Source: an uncultured Bacteroidota bacterium
Lineage (GTDB): Bacteria; Bacteroidota; Bacteroidia; Bacteroidales; VadinHA17
Assembly (NCBI GenBank): GCA_937864815.1
Contig: CALMJY010000045.1
Span: 1-57,668 of the forward strand
Length of the DNA: 57,668 nt
Direction: 5' to 3'
The position numbers and the translations under genes are program-made. Positions 1 through 9,619 of this stretch are shown here, in pieces (position 1 is the stretch's first letter; each line of letters starts with the position of its first letter). A model generated the notes under the pieces. The model ran no database searches, was not told where the DNA came from, and saw only the letters and a program-made list of their open reading frames with translations.

Positions 1-90
1 TAATTTACCCCCAAACCCCCCAAGGGGGGCTTTTAAATCCACTTATTTTTGATAAGTCCCCCCTGGGGGATTTAGGGGTGGTTATTGAAT
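1..90. repeat. C/G-rich intergenic inverted repeat
   Basis: Two arms built from runs of C and G (about positions 8-32 and 56-85) are imperfect reverse complements and could fold into a long hairpin downstream of the minus-strand trxA gene. A related C-run/G-run sequence lies at 15917-15949 behind the pyrophosphatase gene, so this looks like a dispersed intergenic repeat family. It may also act as a transcription terminator for dnaE-trxA; that is inference. Confidence 0.5.
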
Positions 91-127
91 ATGAGGCTTA
101 TTTTAATGTCTGAATAGGCTTATTATT

Positions 128-445
128 CTAAAAAAGCGCATTAAGCTTTGAAACAAAATTGTTTTTAGGCACTGCTCCAACCTGTTTGTCGGCAACTTTC
201 CCATCCTTGAAATAAAGTACAGTAGGGATATTTCTAATGCCATATTTGGCAGACACACCAGGACTGTTATCAACATCACATTTTACAACTACAGCTCTAT
301 CGGAATATTCTTTAGAGATCTCTTCTACAATTGGAGCTATCATTCTGCACGGACCGCACCATTCAGCCCAGAAGTCAACCATTACCGGTTTTGTGGATTT
401 GACTACTACTTCATCAAAATTGCTGTCGTCTACTGCTAATGCCAT
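128..445 (-). CDS. trxA: Thioredoxin
   Basis: This 105-aa protein is a classic cytoplasmic thioredoxin, which reduces protein disulfides using electrons from thioredoxin reductase. The redox-active WCGPC motif is at about residues 29-33, after the FWAEW strand, and the cis-proline region reads NIPT at about residue 72. Length matches the family norm. It lies 45 bp downstream of dnaE on the same strand but has its own Bacteroidota-type -7 hexamer in the gap, so it may be transcribed alone as well as with dnaE. Confidence 0.97.
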   Translation of the reverse strand: MALAVDDSNFDEVVVKSTKPVMVDFWAEWCGPCRMIAPIVEEISKEYSDRAVVVKCDVDNSPGVSAKYGIRNIPTVLYFKDGKVADKQVGAVPKNNFVSKLNALF

Positions 446-481
446 AATAAATTATTTTTTTAGATTCTGTAAGGTTCGGTG

Positions 482-489
482 CAAAGATA
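482..489 (-). promoter_or_regulatory. Candidate -7 promoter element of trxA
   Basis: The minus strand reads TATCTTTG, an exact match to the Bacteroidota -7 consensus TAnnTTTG, about 37 bp before the trxA start. No good -33 TTTG was found at the expected 19-21 bp spacing, so the call rests on the -7 element alone. It overlaps the stop region of dnaE. Confidence 0.5.
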
Positions 490-490
490 A

Positions 491-3400
491 CTAATTAACT
501 TTATATTCTATACCGGGGAAGTCGTCAAGGAATGATATTAATTCATTATTAAGCCTTACCCTGTAAGTTCTTGAAAACATGGGTAATGAAACTTTATCTT
601 CCCCGCTTATAAAAAGAAAACGAAGCTCTGTCTCTCCTTTGTTTTCAAGTACAAGCTCCTTCAGTTCATGTATCATCTCATGAGTGACATCAGCAGGATC
701 AATCTTCAGGGTCACAAACTTTATGAGTTCATCCTTCACACTTGAAAGCAGGTTTATTTTCTTAATTTTGAATTCAATTTCATCTTCCTTGAACCTTCTG
801 ACCTGAACTCTTCCGGTGATAAGCAGGTAATATCCTATTACACAAAACTTACTGTTTTCAATAAATTCTTTATCGAATAACATAAACCGGAAAGAATCGG
901 AATAATCCTGTATTGTAAATGAGCCGTAAGGTTTGCCATTTTTCCCGATGCCATTTCTTGTGTCTGTCACCATACCTGCTACCACAACATCTCTTTCGAG
1001 CCAGTCCCGCAGGTTCTGAAGATCGGCCAGTGTCGCTGTTGTGAAAGTGTTTATCTCAAGCCTGAAATCGTCGAGCGGATGAGAAGAGAGATATATCCCT
1101 ATAACTTCTTTTTCCCTGTTCAGCTTTTCAAGTTTGGGCCAGTCGGGGCACTGAGCGGGTTCGGGTTTTACCATATCGAATCCGCCTGAATCTCCGAAGA
1201 GTGAATGCTGGCTCGAGCTTTTAATTGTTTTAGCTGTGTTACCATACCTGATAAGACTCTCGATATAACTGGATCCCTTTGTATCAAGTGAGAAATACTG
1301 AGCTCTTGTTATAGAAGTGAAGCAGTCGAATGCTCCTGCAACTGCCATCGCTTCAAGGTTTTTCTTGTTGAGGGAATTAAGGTTTACACGCTCAACAAGG
1401 TTATAAATATCTGTGTATAGTCCGTTCTTTTCCCTTTCTTCAATCAGCTGAAGAACAGCTGCTTCTCCAACTCCTTTTATTGCTCCCAGTCCAAACCTGA
1501 TATTTCCATCCTTATTCACTGTAAATTTTACATTACTCTCATTTACATCGGGTCCCAGCACTTCCATTCCCATCCGTCGGGTTTCATCCATGAATGTGGT
1601 GATCTTCTTAATATCACTGATATTACGGCTCAGAACAGCTGCCATATATTCGGCAGGATAATTTGCCTTCAGGTAACCTGTCTGGAATGCAACCAGTGCA
1701 TAGCAGGTAGAATGTGATTTATTGAATGCATATTGTGCAAAAGCCTCCCAGTCAGACCATATTTTATTTACAGTGATTTCATCATATCCGTTTTTTGCGC
1801 AACCTTCCTGGAACATGAGCTTCATCTCATCCATAATGGAACGCTTCTTTTTTCCCATTGCTTTCCTCAGTGAGTCAGCCTGTCCTTTGGTGAATCCTCC
1901 GAGGGACTGAGAGAGTTGCATTACCTGTTCCTGGTATACGGTAATTCCATATGTGTCATTAAGATACTTCTCCATAACAGGAATTGGGTAATCGATCTTT
2001 TCCTGTCCATGCTTTCGTTTTATGAATCTGGGGATATACTCCATCGGTCCGGGCCGGTAGAGTGCATTCATTGCTATCAGATCCTCAAGACGGTTGGGTT
2101 TAAGATCACGCAGGTATCGTTTCATCCCAGGGGATTCAAACTGGAAGATCCCTGTTGTTTCTCCGTTACTGAAAAGTTCGTAGGTCTTCTTATCATCGAG
2201 GGGCAGATTGTCAACGTCTATTGTAATACCCTTCGATTTCTTAATATTTTCAACGGCATCCTTGATTATTGACAGGGTTTTCAGACCAAGGAAATCCATT
2301 TTAAGAAGACCCACTGATTCCACATGGCTTCCATCATACTGCGTGGCATAGAGATCGGTATCCTTGGCAGTACAAATAGGAATATAATTATCGAGGGAAT
2401 CTTTACCTATTATAATTCCGCATGCATGAACGCCAGTCTGACGGATGGAACCTTCAAGCACCTGGGCGTATTTGAGGGTCTGTGCAATCAGCTTATTTGA
2501 AGAATCTCTTTCTTTTGCCAGTTCGGGTACCTCAGCATAGGCATCTGCAAGAGTTACTCCCGGACGTTCTGGTACAAGTTTGGCAAGCCTGTCAGCATCA
2601 GGCAGGGGGAGTTTCTGTACCCTGGCAACATCCCTTATGGCCATTTTTGCAGCCATTGATCCGAATGTGATAATATGTGCAACTTTATCATGCCCATACT
2701 TGTTGACTACATATTTCAGAACAGCTTCCCTTCCGTCTTCATCGAAATCGATATCTATATCAGGCATTGAAATACGATCGAGATTCAGGAAACGTTCAAA
2801 CAGCAGGCCGTATTTAATCGGATCAATATCTGTGATCCTGAGAGCATAAGCAACTGCTGACCCGGCTGCTGATCCTCTTCCGGGGCCTACTGATACACCC
2901 ATTTCCCTGGCAGCACGAAGGAAATCCTGAACAATAAGGAAATATCCAGGAAATCCCATTTTTGCTATCATCTCCAGCTCGAAATCGAGTCTGTCGGTGT
3001 GCTCTTTTGTAAGAGTCTTCCACCTTTCATTAGCTCCTTTATATGTCAGGTATTTAAGGTATTCATCCTTATCGGAATATCCTTCGGGAAGTTCAAAATC
3101 GGGCATGATCGGATCATGATCAAGCTTATATTTTTCAACCTTATTAACAAGTTCAGCCACGTTGTCAATTGCTTCAGGGATATCACTGAAGATTTTACGC
3201 ATCTCTTCCTCGCTCTTGACATATTCCTGTTTTGAATACCTCAGCCTGTTCGGATCATCAATATCCTTTGCAGTATTAATACATATCAACCGGTCGTGTG
3301 CCTCAGCATCATCAGCATTCACAAAATGGATATCATTGGAGGCGATGATCTTTACATTATATTTTGCCGAAAGCTTCCGGAATGCTTCAATCACTTTCTG

Positions 3401-3976
3401 CTGCAGGGGAAATGCTGATCTGTCTGCTTCCGGATCATACGTTTCATGACGCTGAATTTCGAGATAAAAATCTTCACCAAAAATGTCGATATAACCCTTC
3501 AGTACTGCTTCAGCCCCTGCCATGGTACCATTCAGTATTTCATCCTGGATTTCACCCGCAAGACAGGCAGAGGAGGCGATGATCCCTTCACTGTGTTTCG
3601 CAAGAAGTTCCTTGTCGATCCTTGGGCGGTAATAAAAACCTTTTATCCAGGCTGTCGAAACCAGTTTAATAAGGTTTTTATATCCCTGAAGGTTTTTGGC
3701 AAGAAGTATAAGATGGTCGCCTGAACGGTCTTCCTTCACACTAACATCAGTAAGTGAACGTTTGGCCACATATATTTCACAACCGATAATTGGTTTTATA
3801 CCCTTTTTGGTGGCTGTATTATGGAACTCCTTGATCCCAAACATATTGCCATGATCGGTAATTGCCAGAGCCTCCATGTTAAGTTCTTTTACCCTTTCAA
3901 GGAGAAGGGGTATACTTGATGCACCATCGAGGATAGAGTATTGAGTATGAACATGTAAGTGGGCAAATCCAGCCAT
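491..3976 (-). CDS. dnaE: DNA polymerase III subunit alpha
   Basis: This 1161-aa protein is the replicative polymerase catalytic subunit. The N-terminal PHP domain begins with HLHVHTQYSILDG (residues 6-18) and continues with TDHGNMFG (about residues 40-47). The C-family polymerase core carries GPGRGSAAGS and the metal-binding PDIDIDF motif in the middle third, followed by the helix-hairpin-helix region (GLGAIKGVGEAAV) and a C-terminal OB-fold region. The length is normal for the DnaE1 type. The ATG start gives the expected PHP N-terminus. It is the first gene of a probable dnaE-trxA unit. Confidence 0.97.
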   Translation of the reverse strand: MAGFAHLHVHTQYSILDGASSIPLLLERVKELNMEALAITDHGNMFGIKEFHNTATKKGIKPIIGCEIYVAKRSLTDVSVKEDRSGDHLILLAKNLQGYKNLIKLVSTAWIKGFYYRPRIDKELLAKHSEGIIASSACLAGEIQDEILNGTMAGAEAVLKGYIDIFGEDFYLEIQRHETYDPEADRSAFPLQQKVIEAFRKLSAKYNVKIIASNDIHFVNADDAEAHDRLICINTAKDIDDPNRLRYSKQEYVKSEEEMRKIFSDIPEAIDNVAELVNKVEKYKLDHDPIMPDFELPEGYSDKDEYLKYLTYKGANERWKTLTKEHTDRLDFELEMIAKMGFPGYFLIVQDFLRAAREMGVSVGPGRGSAAGSAVAYALRITDIDPIKYGLLFERFLNLDRISMPDIDIDFDEDGREAVLKYVVNKYGHDKVAHIITFGSMAAKMAIRDVARVQKLPLPDADRLAKLVPERPGVTLADAYAEVPELAKERDSSNKLIAQTLKYAQVLEGSIRQTGVHACGIIIGKDSLDNYIPICTAKDTDLYATQYDGSHVESVGLLKMDFLGLKTLSIIKDAVENIKKSKGITIDVDNLPLDDKKTYELFSNGETTGIFQFESPGMKRYLRDLKPNRLEDLIAMNALYRPGPMEYIPRFIKRKHGQEKIDYPIPVMEKYLNDTYGITVYQEQVMQLSQSLGGFTKGQADSLRKAMGKKKRSIMDEMKLMFQEGCAKNGYDEITVNKIWSDWEAFAQYAFNKSHSTCYALVAFQTGYLKANYPAEYMAAVLSRNISDIKKITTFMDETRRMGMEVLGPDVNESNVKFTVNKDGNIRFGLGAIKGVGEAAVLQLIEEREKNGLYTDIYNLVERVNLNSLNKKNLEAMAVAGAFDCFTSITRAQYFSLDTKGSSYIESLIRYGNTAKTIKSSSQHSLFGDSGGFDMVKPEPAQCPDWPKLEKLNREKEVIGIYLSSHPLDDFRLEINTFTTATLADLQNLRDWLERDVVVAGMVTDTRNGIGKNGKPYGSFTIQDYSDSFRFMLFDKEFIENSKFCVIGYYLLITGRVQVRRFKEDEIEFKIKKINLLSSVKDELIKFVTLKIDPADVTHEMIHELKELVLENKGETELRFLFISGEDKVSLPMFSRTYRVRLNNELISFLDDFPGIEYKVN

Positions 3977-4010
3977 CAGGAGATTAAAAATTTGAGGTTT
4001 TGGTCATTCA

Positions 4011-4018
4011 CAAAAATA
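4011..4018 (-). promoter_or_regulatory. Candidate -7 promoter element of dnaE
   Basis: The minus strand reads TATTTTTG, matching TAnnTTTG, 35 bp before the dnaE start codon. No clear -33 element is visible at the usual spacing, so this is a moderate call. Confidence 0.4.
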
Positions 4019-4255
4019 GGTAAAAAATGGATAAGCATTCTTAACTGACCCCAGTGTTAATTAAAAAACAATACCGTTGGATGAAACTCAACATCCGTAA
4101 ATCCATTTATGCTGTCTGTTGATTGTTCAAATCACAACTCAAAATACGGTTTTATCTTGCTTAAATAGTATTAAAAGGCGATCGTTTGCGCTGGCAAAAT
4201 GTAGTCATTGATGATACTGATACTAATACTAATTTGTTAACCTAAAATTAAAGCT

Positions 4256-7200
4256 ATGAGAAGAATTCTCTTGATTTTTTTAGTTTTTTGCGGGATGCTG
4301 CTCTCAGCGGCAGGACAGCAGAAAACTGTATCCGGAACTGTTACTTCATCCGTACCGGGGGAAGGAGCAATGCCGGGAGTGGCAGTAGCTGTACCGGGAA
4401 CAACCACCGGAACAACTACTGATATTGATGGAAAATACACGCTGGTGGTTCCCGAAAACACCACAACAATTTCATTCTCATATATTGGGATGAAAAAGCA
4501 GAATGTTTCAATAACCGGCAAAAATCTGGTTGATGTTGTAATGGAGCCGGATATCCTGGGACTTGATGAGGTGGTAGTAACTGCCATCGGAATTTCACGT
4601 GAGAAGAAATCACTGGGTTATGCAGTCCAGGATGTAGAAGGTGATAAAATAAACAATGCCCGGACAGGCAATGTTTTGACAGCAATCACCGGAAAAGTAG
4701 CCGGGGTAAATATAACAAGTTCAGCCGGAGCACTTGGAGCTGCATCCTTTATTAATATCAGGGGACAGAACTCAATAACAGGCGATAACCAGCCTTTATT
4801 TGTTATTGATGGTGTTCCGATTGATAACTCTATGGATTATTCCGGTAATCCAGATAATCTTCAGAACAACCTTACAAATGGTTATAACTACTCGAACAGG
4901 GCAATAGACCTTAATCCGGATGACATTGAGACCATATCTGTTCTGAAAGGAGGAGCTGCGACAGCCCTCTACGGGATGAGAGCAGGCAATGGAGCTATAA
5001 TTATTACCACAAAGAAAGGTAAGGATACAGCCGGTCGATTAAATGTAAGTGTAGCCTCTTCAGTGGCATTCGATAAAGTGAATAAACTACCTGAACTTCA
5101 GATGATGTACGCACAGGGCAATAACGGTAATTATGGGACAACAACTACCAGTTCCTGGGGACCCAAAATATCGGATTTAAGATTTGACGGATCAACAGAT
5201 TACTGGCGAGACAAAAATGGCCGGCTGGTTCTTGCTACTCATCCTTCTGCCCGTCAGGACCTGCCTGCAATTGCATATGATAATGTGGGTGATTTCTTTC
5301 AGACTGGTACAACATATAATAATAGTGTGTCTGTATCCGGAGGAAACAAAGATGCGAATTTCTTCCTGTCGTTCGGAAACAACTCATCAAATGGTATAAT
5401 ACCAAGGAATTCATTCTCCAAAACATCTGTAAAGCTGGTTGGTGAGACAAACATCGGCAAAAAAGTCAAGGTTTCAGCAAGTGCAAACTATATAAGGTCG
5501 GGCGGTGTGAGAGTACAGATGGGATCAAATACCTCTGGTGTTATGCTTGGTCTTCTCCGTTGTACACCAACTTTTGACAATGCGAATGGCCATGGCAAAG
5601 ATGGTTACAAATACGAAGATTCATATATTATACAGGATGGATCAGGTATGCCGAGACGCTATGCAACCTATGACAATCCATACTGGACCGTAAATAAAAA
5701 CCAGCTTAAGGACCAGGTTGACAGGATAATAAGCTATGCACAGGTCGTTTATAATCCGCTACCCAACCTTACACTTACATACCGGCTGGGTGATGATGTT
5801 TATTTTGATAAAAGAAAAGGACATACCGCTTTGATGTCAGCAAACGTACCTGACGGACAACAGGAGGAGGATTTCCATTATAGCAATAACCTTAATTCAG
5901 ACCTAACACTGAACTACAACAAGGAGCTGATAGATGGAATCTTTACCAGCATTACCATTGGACAGAATATGTTCATGAGTGACTATCAGCAGATGTACAC
6001 ACAGGGCAATGGATTTGTTATTCCCGACTTTTATCACATGTCAAATACTTCTTCACAACTTGTCAGGGAAAAGACAGAAAAATATCGTACTGCAGCTCTT
6101 TTTGCCGATTTACAGTTTTCCTTCAGGAATATGATTTATCTTGGATTTACAGGACGAAATGAATGGTCAACCACCCTGCCTGAAGATGATAATAGTTTCT
6201 TCTTCCCGTCAGCAAGCCTTGGTTTTATTTTCAGTGAACTTCCGGGCCTGAAAGGAAATGAAATCCTTTCATATGGAAAACTCAGGGCATCCTATGCTAA
6301 AATAGCAAATCATGCAACACCATATAATATTGTGAATACTTTCACAATAGCTACGATTACTGACGGATGGGGCACAGGAGATTCTTTCCCCTTCAATGGT
6401 GTTCCGGGATTCATACCAACAAATACTCTTGCAAATCCTAATATAAAACCGGAAGCACTTATATCCAGAGAGCTTGGCGTTGAGGTTAAGCTGTTAAACA
6501 ACAGGATCAATTTTGATTTATCTTATTATAATAATCAGAATAAGGATCTTCTTATCAGTGTTCCTGTAACCGGTAGTACCGGGTACAATGCCATTTACAC
6601 AAATGCTGCAACAATGGAAAACGTCGGTATAGAGATAATGGCCAATGTTGTTCCGGTCTCAACAAGCGACTTTAACTGGGGCATTAATTTTAACTTCTCA
6701 AAGAACAATAACAAAGTTCTGTCGCTTGCCCCGGGAGTTACTGATATAGGTCTTGGAGGTTTTACCGGGAGCACAATAAATGTTGTTGCGGGAGAACCTT
6801 ATGGAAGCATGTTCAGTACAAGTTTATATAAGGATGACCAGGGGAGACAAATTATAAACGATGATGCTTCCAGTTCCGGATATGGATATCCTATTCAGGA
6901 TCCAACTATGAAATCACTTGGAGGTGTTTCTCCAAAGTGGTTGATGGGGATCGGAAGTGATCTGAATTATAAAGGTCTTGGATTTACTTTCCTGATTGAT
7001 ATAAAAAATGGTGGAATAATGTGGAATGGCACCATGGGCAGACTAGTCGGTTTCGGAGTTGCAAAGAGAACTGAAAACAGGGGAGAAACGGTTGTGTTTG
7101 AAGGAGTAAAGGGACATATTGTGGATGGAGAAATTGTTACATCAGGTGTTCCAAACGATATCCAGCGCACATATTCTCAATACTATTACCAGAACATAGG

Positions 7201-7480
7201 AGGTGGAGCCAGTCCTGCACAGGAACAATTTGTTGAGAAGACAGACTGGGTAAGGCTGAGAGAAGTAACCCTTTCATATGAACTGGGTAGAGTGATTAAG
7301 AGCCCGGTATTTAAGAATGTTCGTATCTATACAACCGGTCGTAATCTGTGGCTGAATACTCCATATACGGGCATTGATCCTGAGACTAACCTTATGGGAG
7401 CATTTAATGCACAGGGTCTTGACTATTTCAACATGCCGAATACAAAGTCATATGTATTTGGTGTAAGACTCGATTTTTAA
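4256..7480 (+). CDS. SusC/RagA-type TonB-dependent outer-membrane transporter
   Basis: This 1074-aa protein has a signal peptide (residues 1-20), then a carboxypeptidase-regulatory-like beta-sandwich (VSGTVTS to about residue 100), the SusC signature region around DEVVVTAIGI, a plug domain (ITGKVAGVNI, FINIRGQNS, PLFVIDGVPIDN) and a long beta-barrel ending in an aromatic residue (GVRLDF). SusC proteins form the barrel of a pedal-bin importer lidded by a SusD lipoprotein and energised by TonB. The partner susD starts 12 bp downstream. No carbohydrate-active enzyme, sigma/anti-sigma pair or hybrid sensor is adjacent, so the substrate cannot be inferred. The 279 bp upstream (3977-4255) holds the dnaE promoter and probably this gene's promoter, but no clean consensus was found for susC. 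Confidence 0.95.
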   Translation: MRRILLIFLVFCGMLLSAAGQQKTVSGTVTSSVPGEGAMPGVAVAVPGTTTGTTTDIDGKYTLVVPENTTTISFSYIGMKKQNVSITGKNLVDVVMEPDILGLDEVVVTAIGISREKKSLGYAVQDVEGDKINNARTGNVLTAITGKVAGVNITSSAGALGAASFINIRGQNSITGDNQPLFVIDGVPIDNSMDYSGNPDNLQNNLTNGYNYSNRAIDLNPDDIETISVLKGGAATALYGMRAGNGAIIITTKKGKDTAGRLNVSVASSVAFDKVNKLPELQMMYAQGNNGNYGTTTTSSWGPKISDLRFDGSTDYWRDKNGRLVLATHPSARQDLPAIAYDNVGDFFQTGTTYNNSVSVSGGNKDANFFLSFGNNSSNGIIPRNSFSKTSVKLVGETNIGKKVKVSASANYIRSGGVRVQMGSNTSGVMLGLLRCTPTFDNANGHGKDGYKYEDSYIIQDGSGMPRRYATYDNPYWTVNKNQLKDQVDRIISYAQVVYNPLPNLTLTYRLGDDVYFDKRKGHTALMSANVPDGQQEEDFHYSNNLNSDLTLNYNKELIDGIFTSITIGQNMFMSDYQQMYTQGNGFVIPDFYHMSNTSSQLVREKTEKYRTAALFADLQFSFRNMIYLGFTGRNEWSTTLPEDDNSFFFPSASLGFIFSELPGLKGNEILSYGKLRASYAKIANHATPYNIVNTFTIATITDGWGTGDSFPFNGVPGFIPTNTLANPNIKPEALISRELGVEVKLLNNRINFDLSYYNNQNKDLLISVPVTGSTGYNAIYTNAATMENVGIEIMANVVPVSTSDFNWGINFNFSKNNNKVLSLAPGVTDIGLGGFTGSTINVVAGEPYGSMFSTSLYKDDQGRQIINDDASSSGYGYPIQDPTMKSLGGVSPKWLMGIGSDLNYKGLGFTFLIDIKNGGIMWNGTMGRLVGFGVAKRTENRGETVVFEGVKGHIVDGEIVTSGVPNDIQRTYSQYYYQNIGGGASPAQEQFVEKTDWVRLREVTLSYELGRVIKSPVFKNVRIYTTGRNLWLNTPYTGIDPETNLMGAFNAQGLDYFNMPNTKSYVFGVRLDF

Positions 7481-7492
7481 CTTTAAAAAATC

Positions 7493-8866
7493 ATGAAAAT
7501 GAAAAAAATAATATTTTCTACAGCACTCGTTCTGCTTTTGACTTCAGCATGCGAGAAATGGATTGATCCTTCATTAAATATTGATCCGAACAATCCCACA
7601 GACCTGGCCATGGCTCAGCTTCTGGCTCCGGTAGAGGCTAATTTAGCTTACATAGTGGGAGGAGAACTTGCGAGGTGGGACTGTGTATGGATGCAGCATA
7701 TCGCCGGTATTCAGAGCCAGTCAGCTGAAAATGATATCTATACCATAACTGAAGCTGATGTAACAAATGCATGGAGTTGGAACCTTTATTCTCCTGGGAT
7801 GGTAAACTTAAGATATATTCTCGAAAAAGCTGTAAGTAAAAATTCACCACATTATGGTGGTGTTGCAAAGATACTTATGGCTTATCATCTTGGAGTGACT
7901 ACTGATCACTGGGGAGATATTCCCTATACTGATGCCCTGAAAGGTGTTGAAGGTAATTTTAAGCCTTCATACGATACTCAGGAGCAGATATATAACACAA
8001 TTTTCACTCTACTTAATGAAGCGATTTCTGATCTGAATGCTTCTGAAAGTGTATTCAGTCCGGATTTTGAGGACCTGATCTACGCAGGTGATCTTAGCAA
8101 ATGGGAAATGACAGCTTATGCTCTTAAGGCCCGATATTCGCTTCATCTGGCAAAAAGAAAAGGTAACCAGGCGTATACTGATGCTCTTGCTGCAGTTTCA
8201 AATTCTTACACAAGCAATGATGATGATTTTAAATTTGTATTCGGATCTGCATATAATAATTCAAATCCTATTTATCAGTCGGAACAGGAACGCCCCGGTT
8301 ATTACACCGCAAGTGCAACCTACATGGACATGCTTGCTGCAACAAACGATCCCAGAAAGGAAGTCTATTTCGACGGTACAGTTGGTTCAAAGCCGGGTGA
8401 ACCCAATGCTGATGCTGCAGTAATAGGTGCTGCCTATGCTTCATCTGAATCACCTGTTTATCTGATGTCATATGCTGAATTGAAATTCATCGAAGCTGAA
8501 GCCAGATACAAATTGAATGCTGCCGATCCTCTTGCAGTTGTTGCCTGCAATGAAGGATTGAAGGCATCTCTTGAAAGGGAAGGAGTGTTTGGAGACGGTA
8601 CCTGGTTTAATGCCAATAAAGTAACATCAGGAAACATTTCTCTGGAGAAAATTATGACACAAAAATATCTCAGTTCATTCCTGCAAATTGAATCCTGGAC
8701 AGACTGGAGACGTACAGGATATCCGGTCCTTCAACTTGCCACCGGAGCTGTTATAAATGAAATACCAAGGAGACTACCTTATTGTGATGAAGAAAGGTTG
8801 TATAATGGTGAAAATATGCCAACTGGTATTACAGTTACAACAAGAATCTGGTGGGATGCAAATTAG
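7493..8866 (+). CDS. SusD/RagB-type outer-membrane lipoprotein
   Basis: This 457-aa protein begins with a lipoprotein signal peptide; the likely lipidated cysteine is Cys20 in LLTSACEKW. The body is rich in helices, with features of SusD-like proteins: the N-terminal DPNNPTD region, a TPR-like middle (ALKARYSLHLAKRKGNQ) and a C-terminal YLSSFLQIESWTDWRRTGYPV segment typical of the RagB/SusD fold. It would cap the SusC barrel encoded just upstream and bind the ligand at the cell surface. An intrinsic terminator follows, so this is a two-gene operon. Substrate unknown. Confidence 0.93.
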   Translation: MKMKKIIFSTALVLLLTSACEKWIDPSLNIDPNNPTDLAMAQLLAPVEANLAYIVGGELARWDCVWMQHIAGIQSQSAENDIYTITEADVTNAWSWNLYSPGMVNLRYILEKAVSKNSPHYGGVAKILMAYHLGVTTDHWGDIPYTDALKGVEGNFKPSYDTQEQIYNTIFTLLNEAISDLNASESVFSPDFEDLIYAGDLSKWEMTAYALKARYSLHLAKRKGNQAYTDALAAVSNSYTSNDDDFKFVFGSAYNNSNPIYQSEQERPGYYTASATYMDMLAATNDPRKEVYFDGTVGSKPGEPNADAAVIGAAYASSESPVYLMSYAELKFIEAEARYKLNAADPLAVVACNEGLKASLEREGVFGDGTWFNANKVTSGNISLEKIMTQKYLSSFLQIESWTDWRRTGYPVLQLATGAVINEIPRRLPYCDEERLYNGENMPTGITVTTRIWWDAN

Positions 8867-8891
8867 TATCAGGTTCTATTTTGTGAAGTAG

Positions 8892-8922
8892 GAAAGGGGC
8901 CAGATGTGGGCCCCTTTCTTTT
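8892..8922 (+). terminator. Intrinsic terminator after susD
   Basis: A perfect 10-bp stem (GAAAGGGGCC at 8892-8901 with GGCCCCTTTC at 8909-8918) with a 7-nt loop is followed by TTTTAT. It lies 26 bp behind the susD stop codon and closes the susCD unit. Confidence 0.9.
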
Positions 8923-8962
8923 ATCTTTTAACTCATTTGCCTACCAAGTTATTCATTATTTA

Positions 8963-8994
8963 TTTGTTCAATAATTTTATTAAAGCTATCTTTG
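8963..8994 (+). promoter_or_regulatory. Promoter of rpsP-rimM
   Basis: TTTG at 8963-8966 and TATCTTTG at 8987-8994 are separated by 20 bp. This is a full match to the Bacteroidota housekeeping promoter (TTTG, 19-21 bp, TAnnTTTG). It lies about 44 bp upstream of the rpsP start and is the clearest promoter in the window. Confidence 0.85.
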
Positions 8995-9037
8995 CACCCA
9001 CAATTTTAAACAGGTTAACTAAAAAGCGTAAGAATTA

Positions 9038-9619
9038 ATGGCAGTTAAAATCAGATTAGCTAGAAAAGGTCGCAAGAAAGTGGCCTACTACCACATTGTG
9101 GTGGCAAATAGCAAGTCGCCACGGGATGGCAGATATATTGAAAAGATCGGAACTTATAATCCGGTCACCAACCCCGCTACGATCGAACTCGATTTCGGTA
9201 AAGCCTTAGGTTGGCTGCAAAATGGCGCATTACCTACGGAAACCTGTAGAGCTATCCTGTCGTATAAAGGTGTATTAATGAAAAAACACCTCCTTGAGGG
9301 TGTTAAGAAAGGTGCTTTTGATGAAGCTGAAGCCAACAGGCGTTTTGATGAGTGGATGAAACAGAATGAAGCAAAAATCGAGGCCAAAAAATCAGGCCTT
9401 GAAAAATCGCATGAAGACTCTGTGGCTGCCCGTCTTAAGCACGAGAAGAAGGTAAATGATGCCAGAGCTGCAAAACTTGCCAGGAAAAAAGCCGAACTTG
9501 ATGCCAGCCTTGTAGCTGAGATCAAAGAAGCTGCTTCAGGCGAGGAAGCTGACCAGGTTGAAGATGCTGCCCAGGAACCTGCTGCTGAAACACCGGCAGA
9601 GGAGAATCCTCAGGCATAG
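9038..9619 (+). CDS. rpsP: 30S ribosomal protein S16 with long C-terminal tail
   Basis: This 193-aa protein starts with the S16 core ([20 protein letters not shown], with the [12 protein letters not shown] motif). The core of roughly 85 residues is followed by a charged helical region and a tail rich in Ala and Glu (from about residue 155). Long S16 proteins of this kind are normal in Bacteroidota. S16 is needed for assembly of the 30S subunit. Its stop codon overlaps by one base the GTG that may start rimM, a gene whose product matures the same subunit, so the two are probably translationally coupled. Confidence 0.97.
   Translation: MAVKIRLARKGRKKVAYYHIVVANSKSPRDGRYIEKIGTYNPVTNPATIELDFGKALGWLQNGALPTETCRAILSYKGVLMKKHLLEGVKKGAFDEAEANRRFDEWMKQNEAKIEAKKSGLEKSHEDSVAARLKHEKKVNDARAAKLARKKAELDASLVAEIKEAASGEEADQVEDAAQEPAAETPAEENPQA

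Noticed and set aside
4237-4587. Open frame on the minus strand opposite the start of susC, rich in Ser/Thr/Pro/Val
   Set aside because: It is the shadow of the SusC N-terminal beta-sandwich; low-complexity composition and no ribosome-binding site.
9154-9525. Long minus-strand frame opposite rpsP
   Set aside because: Shadow of the Ala/Lys/Glu-rich S16 tail; composition is what the complement of such codons gives.
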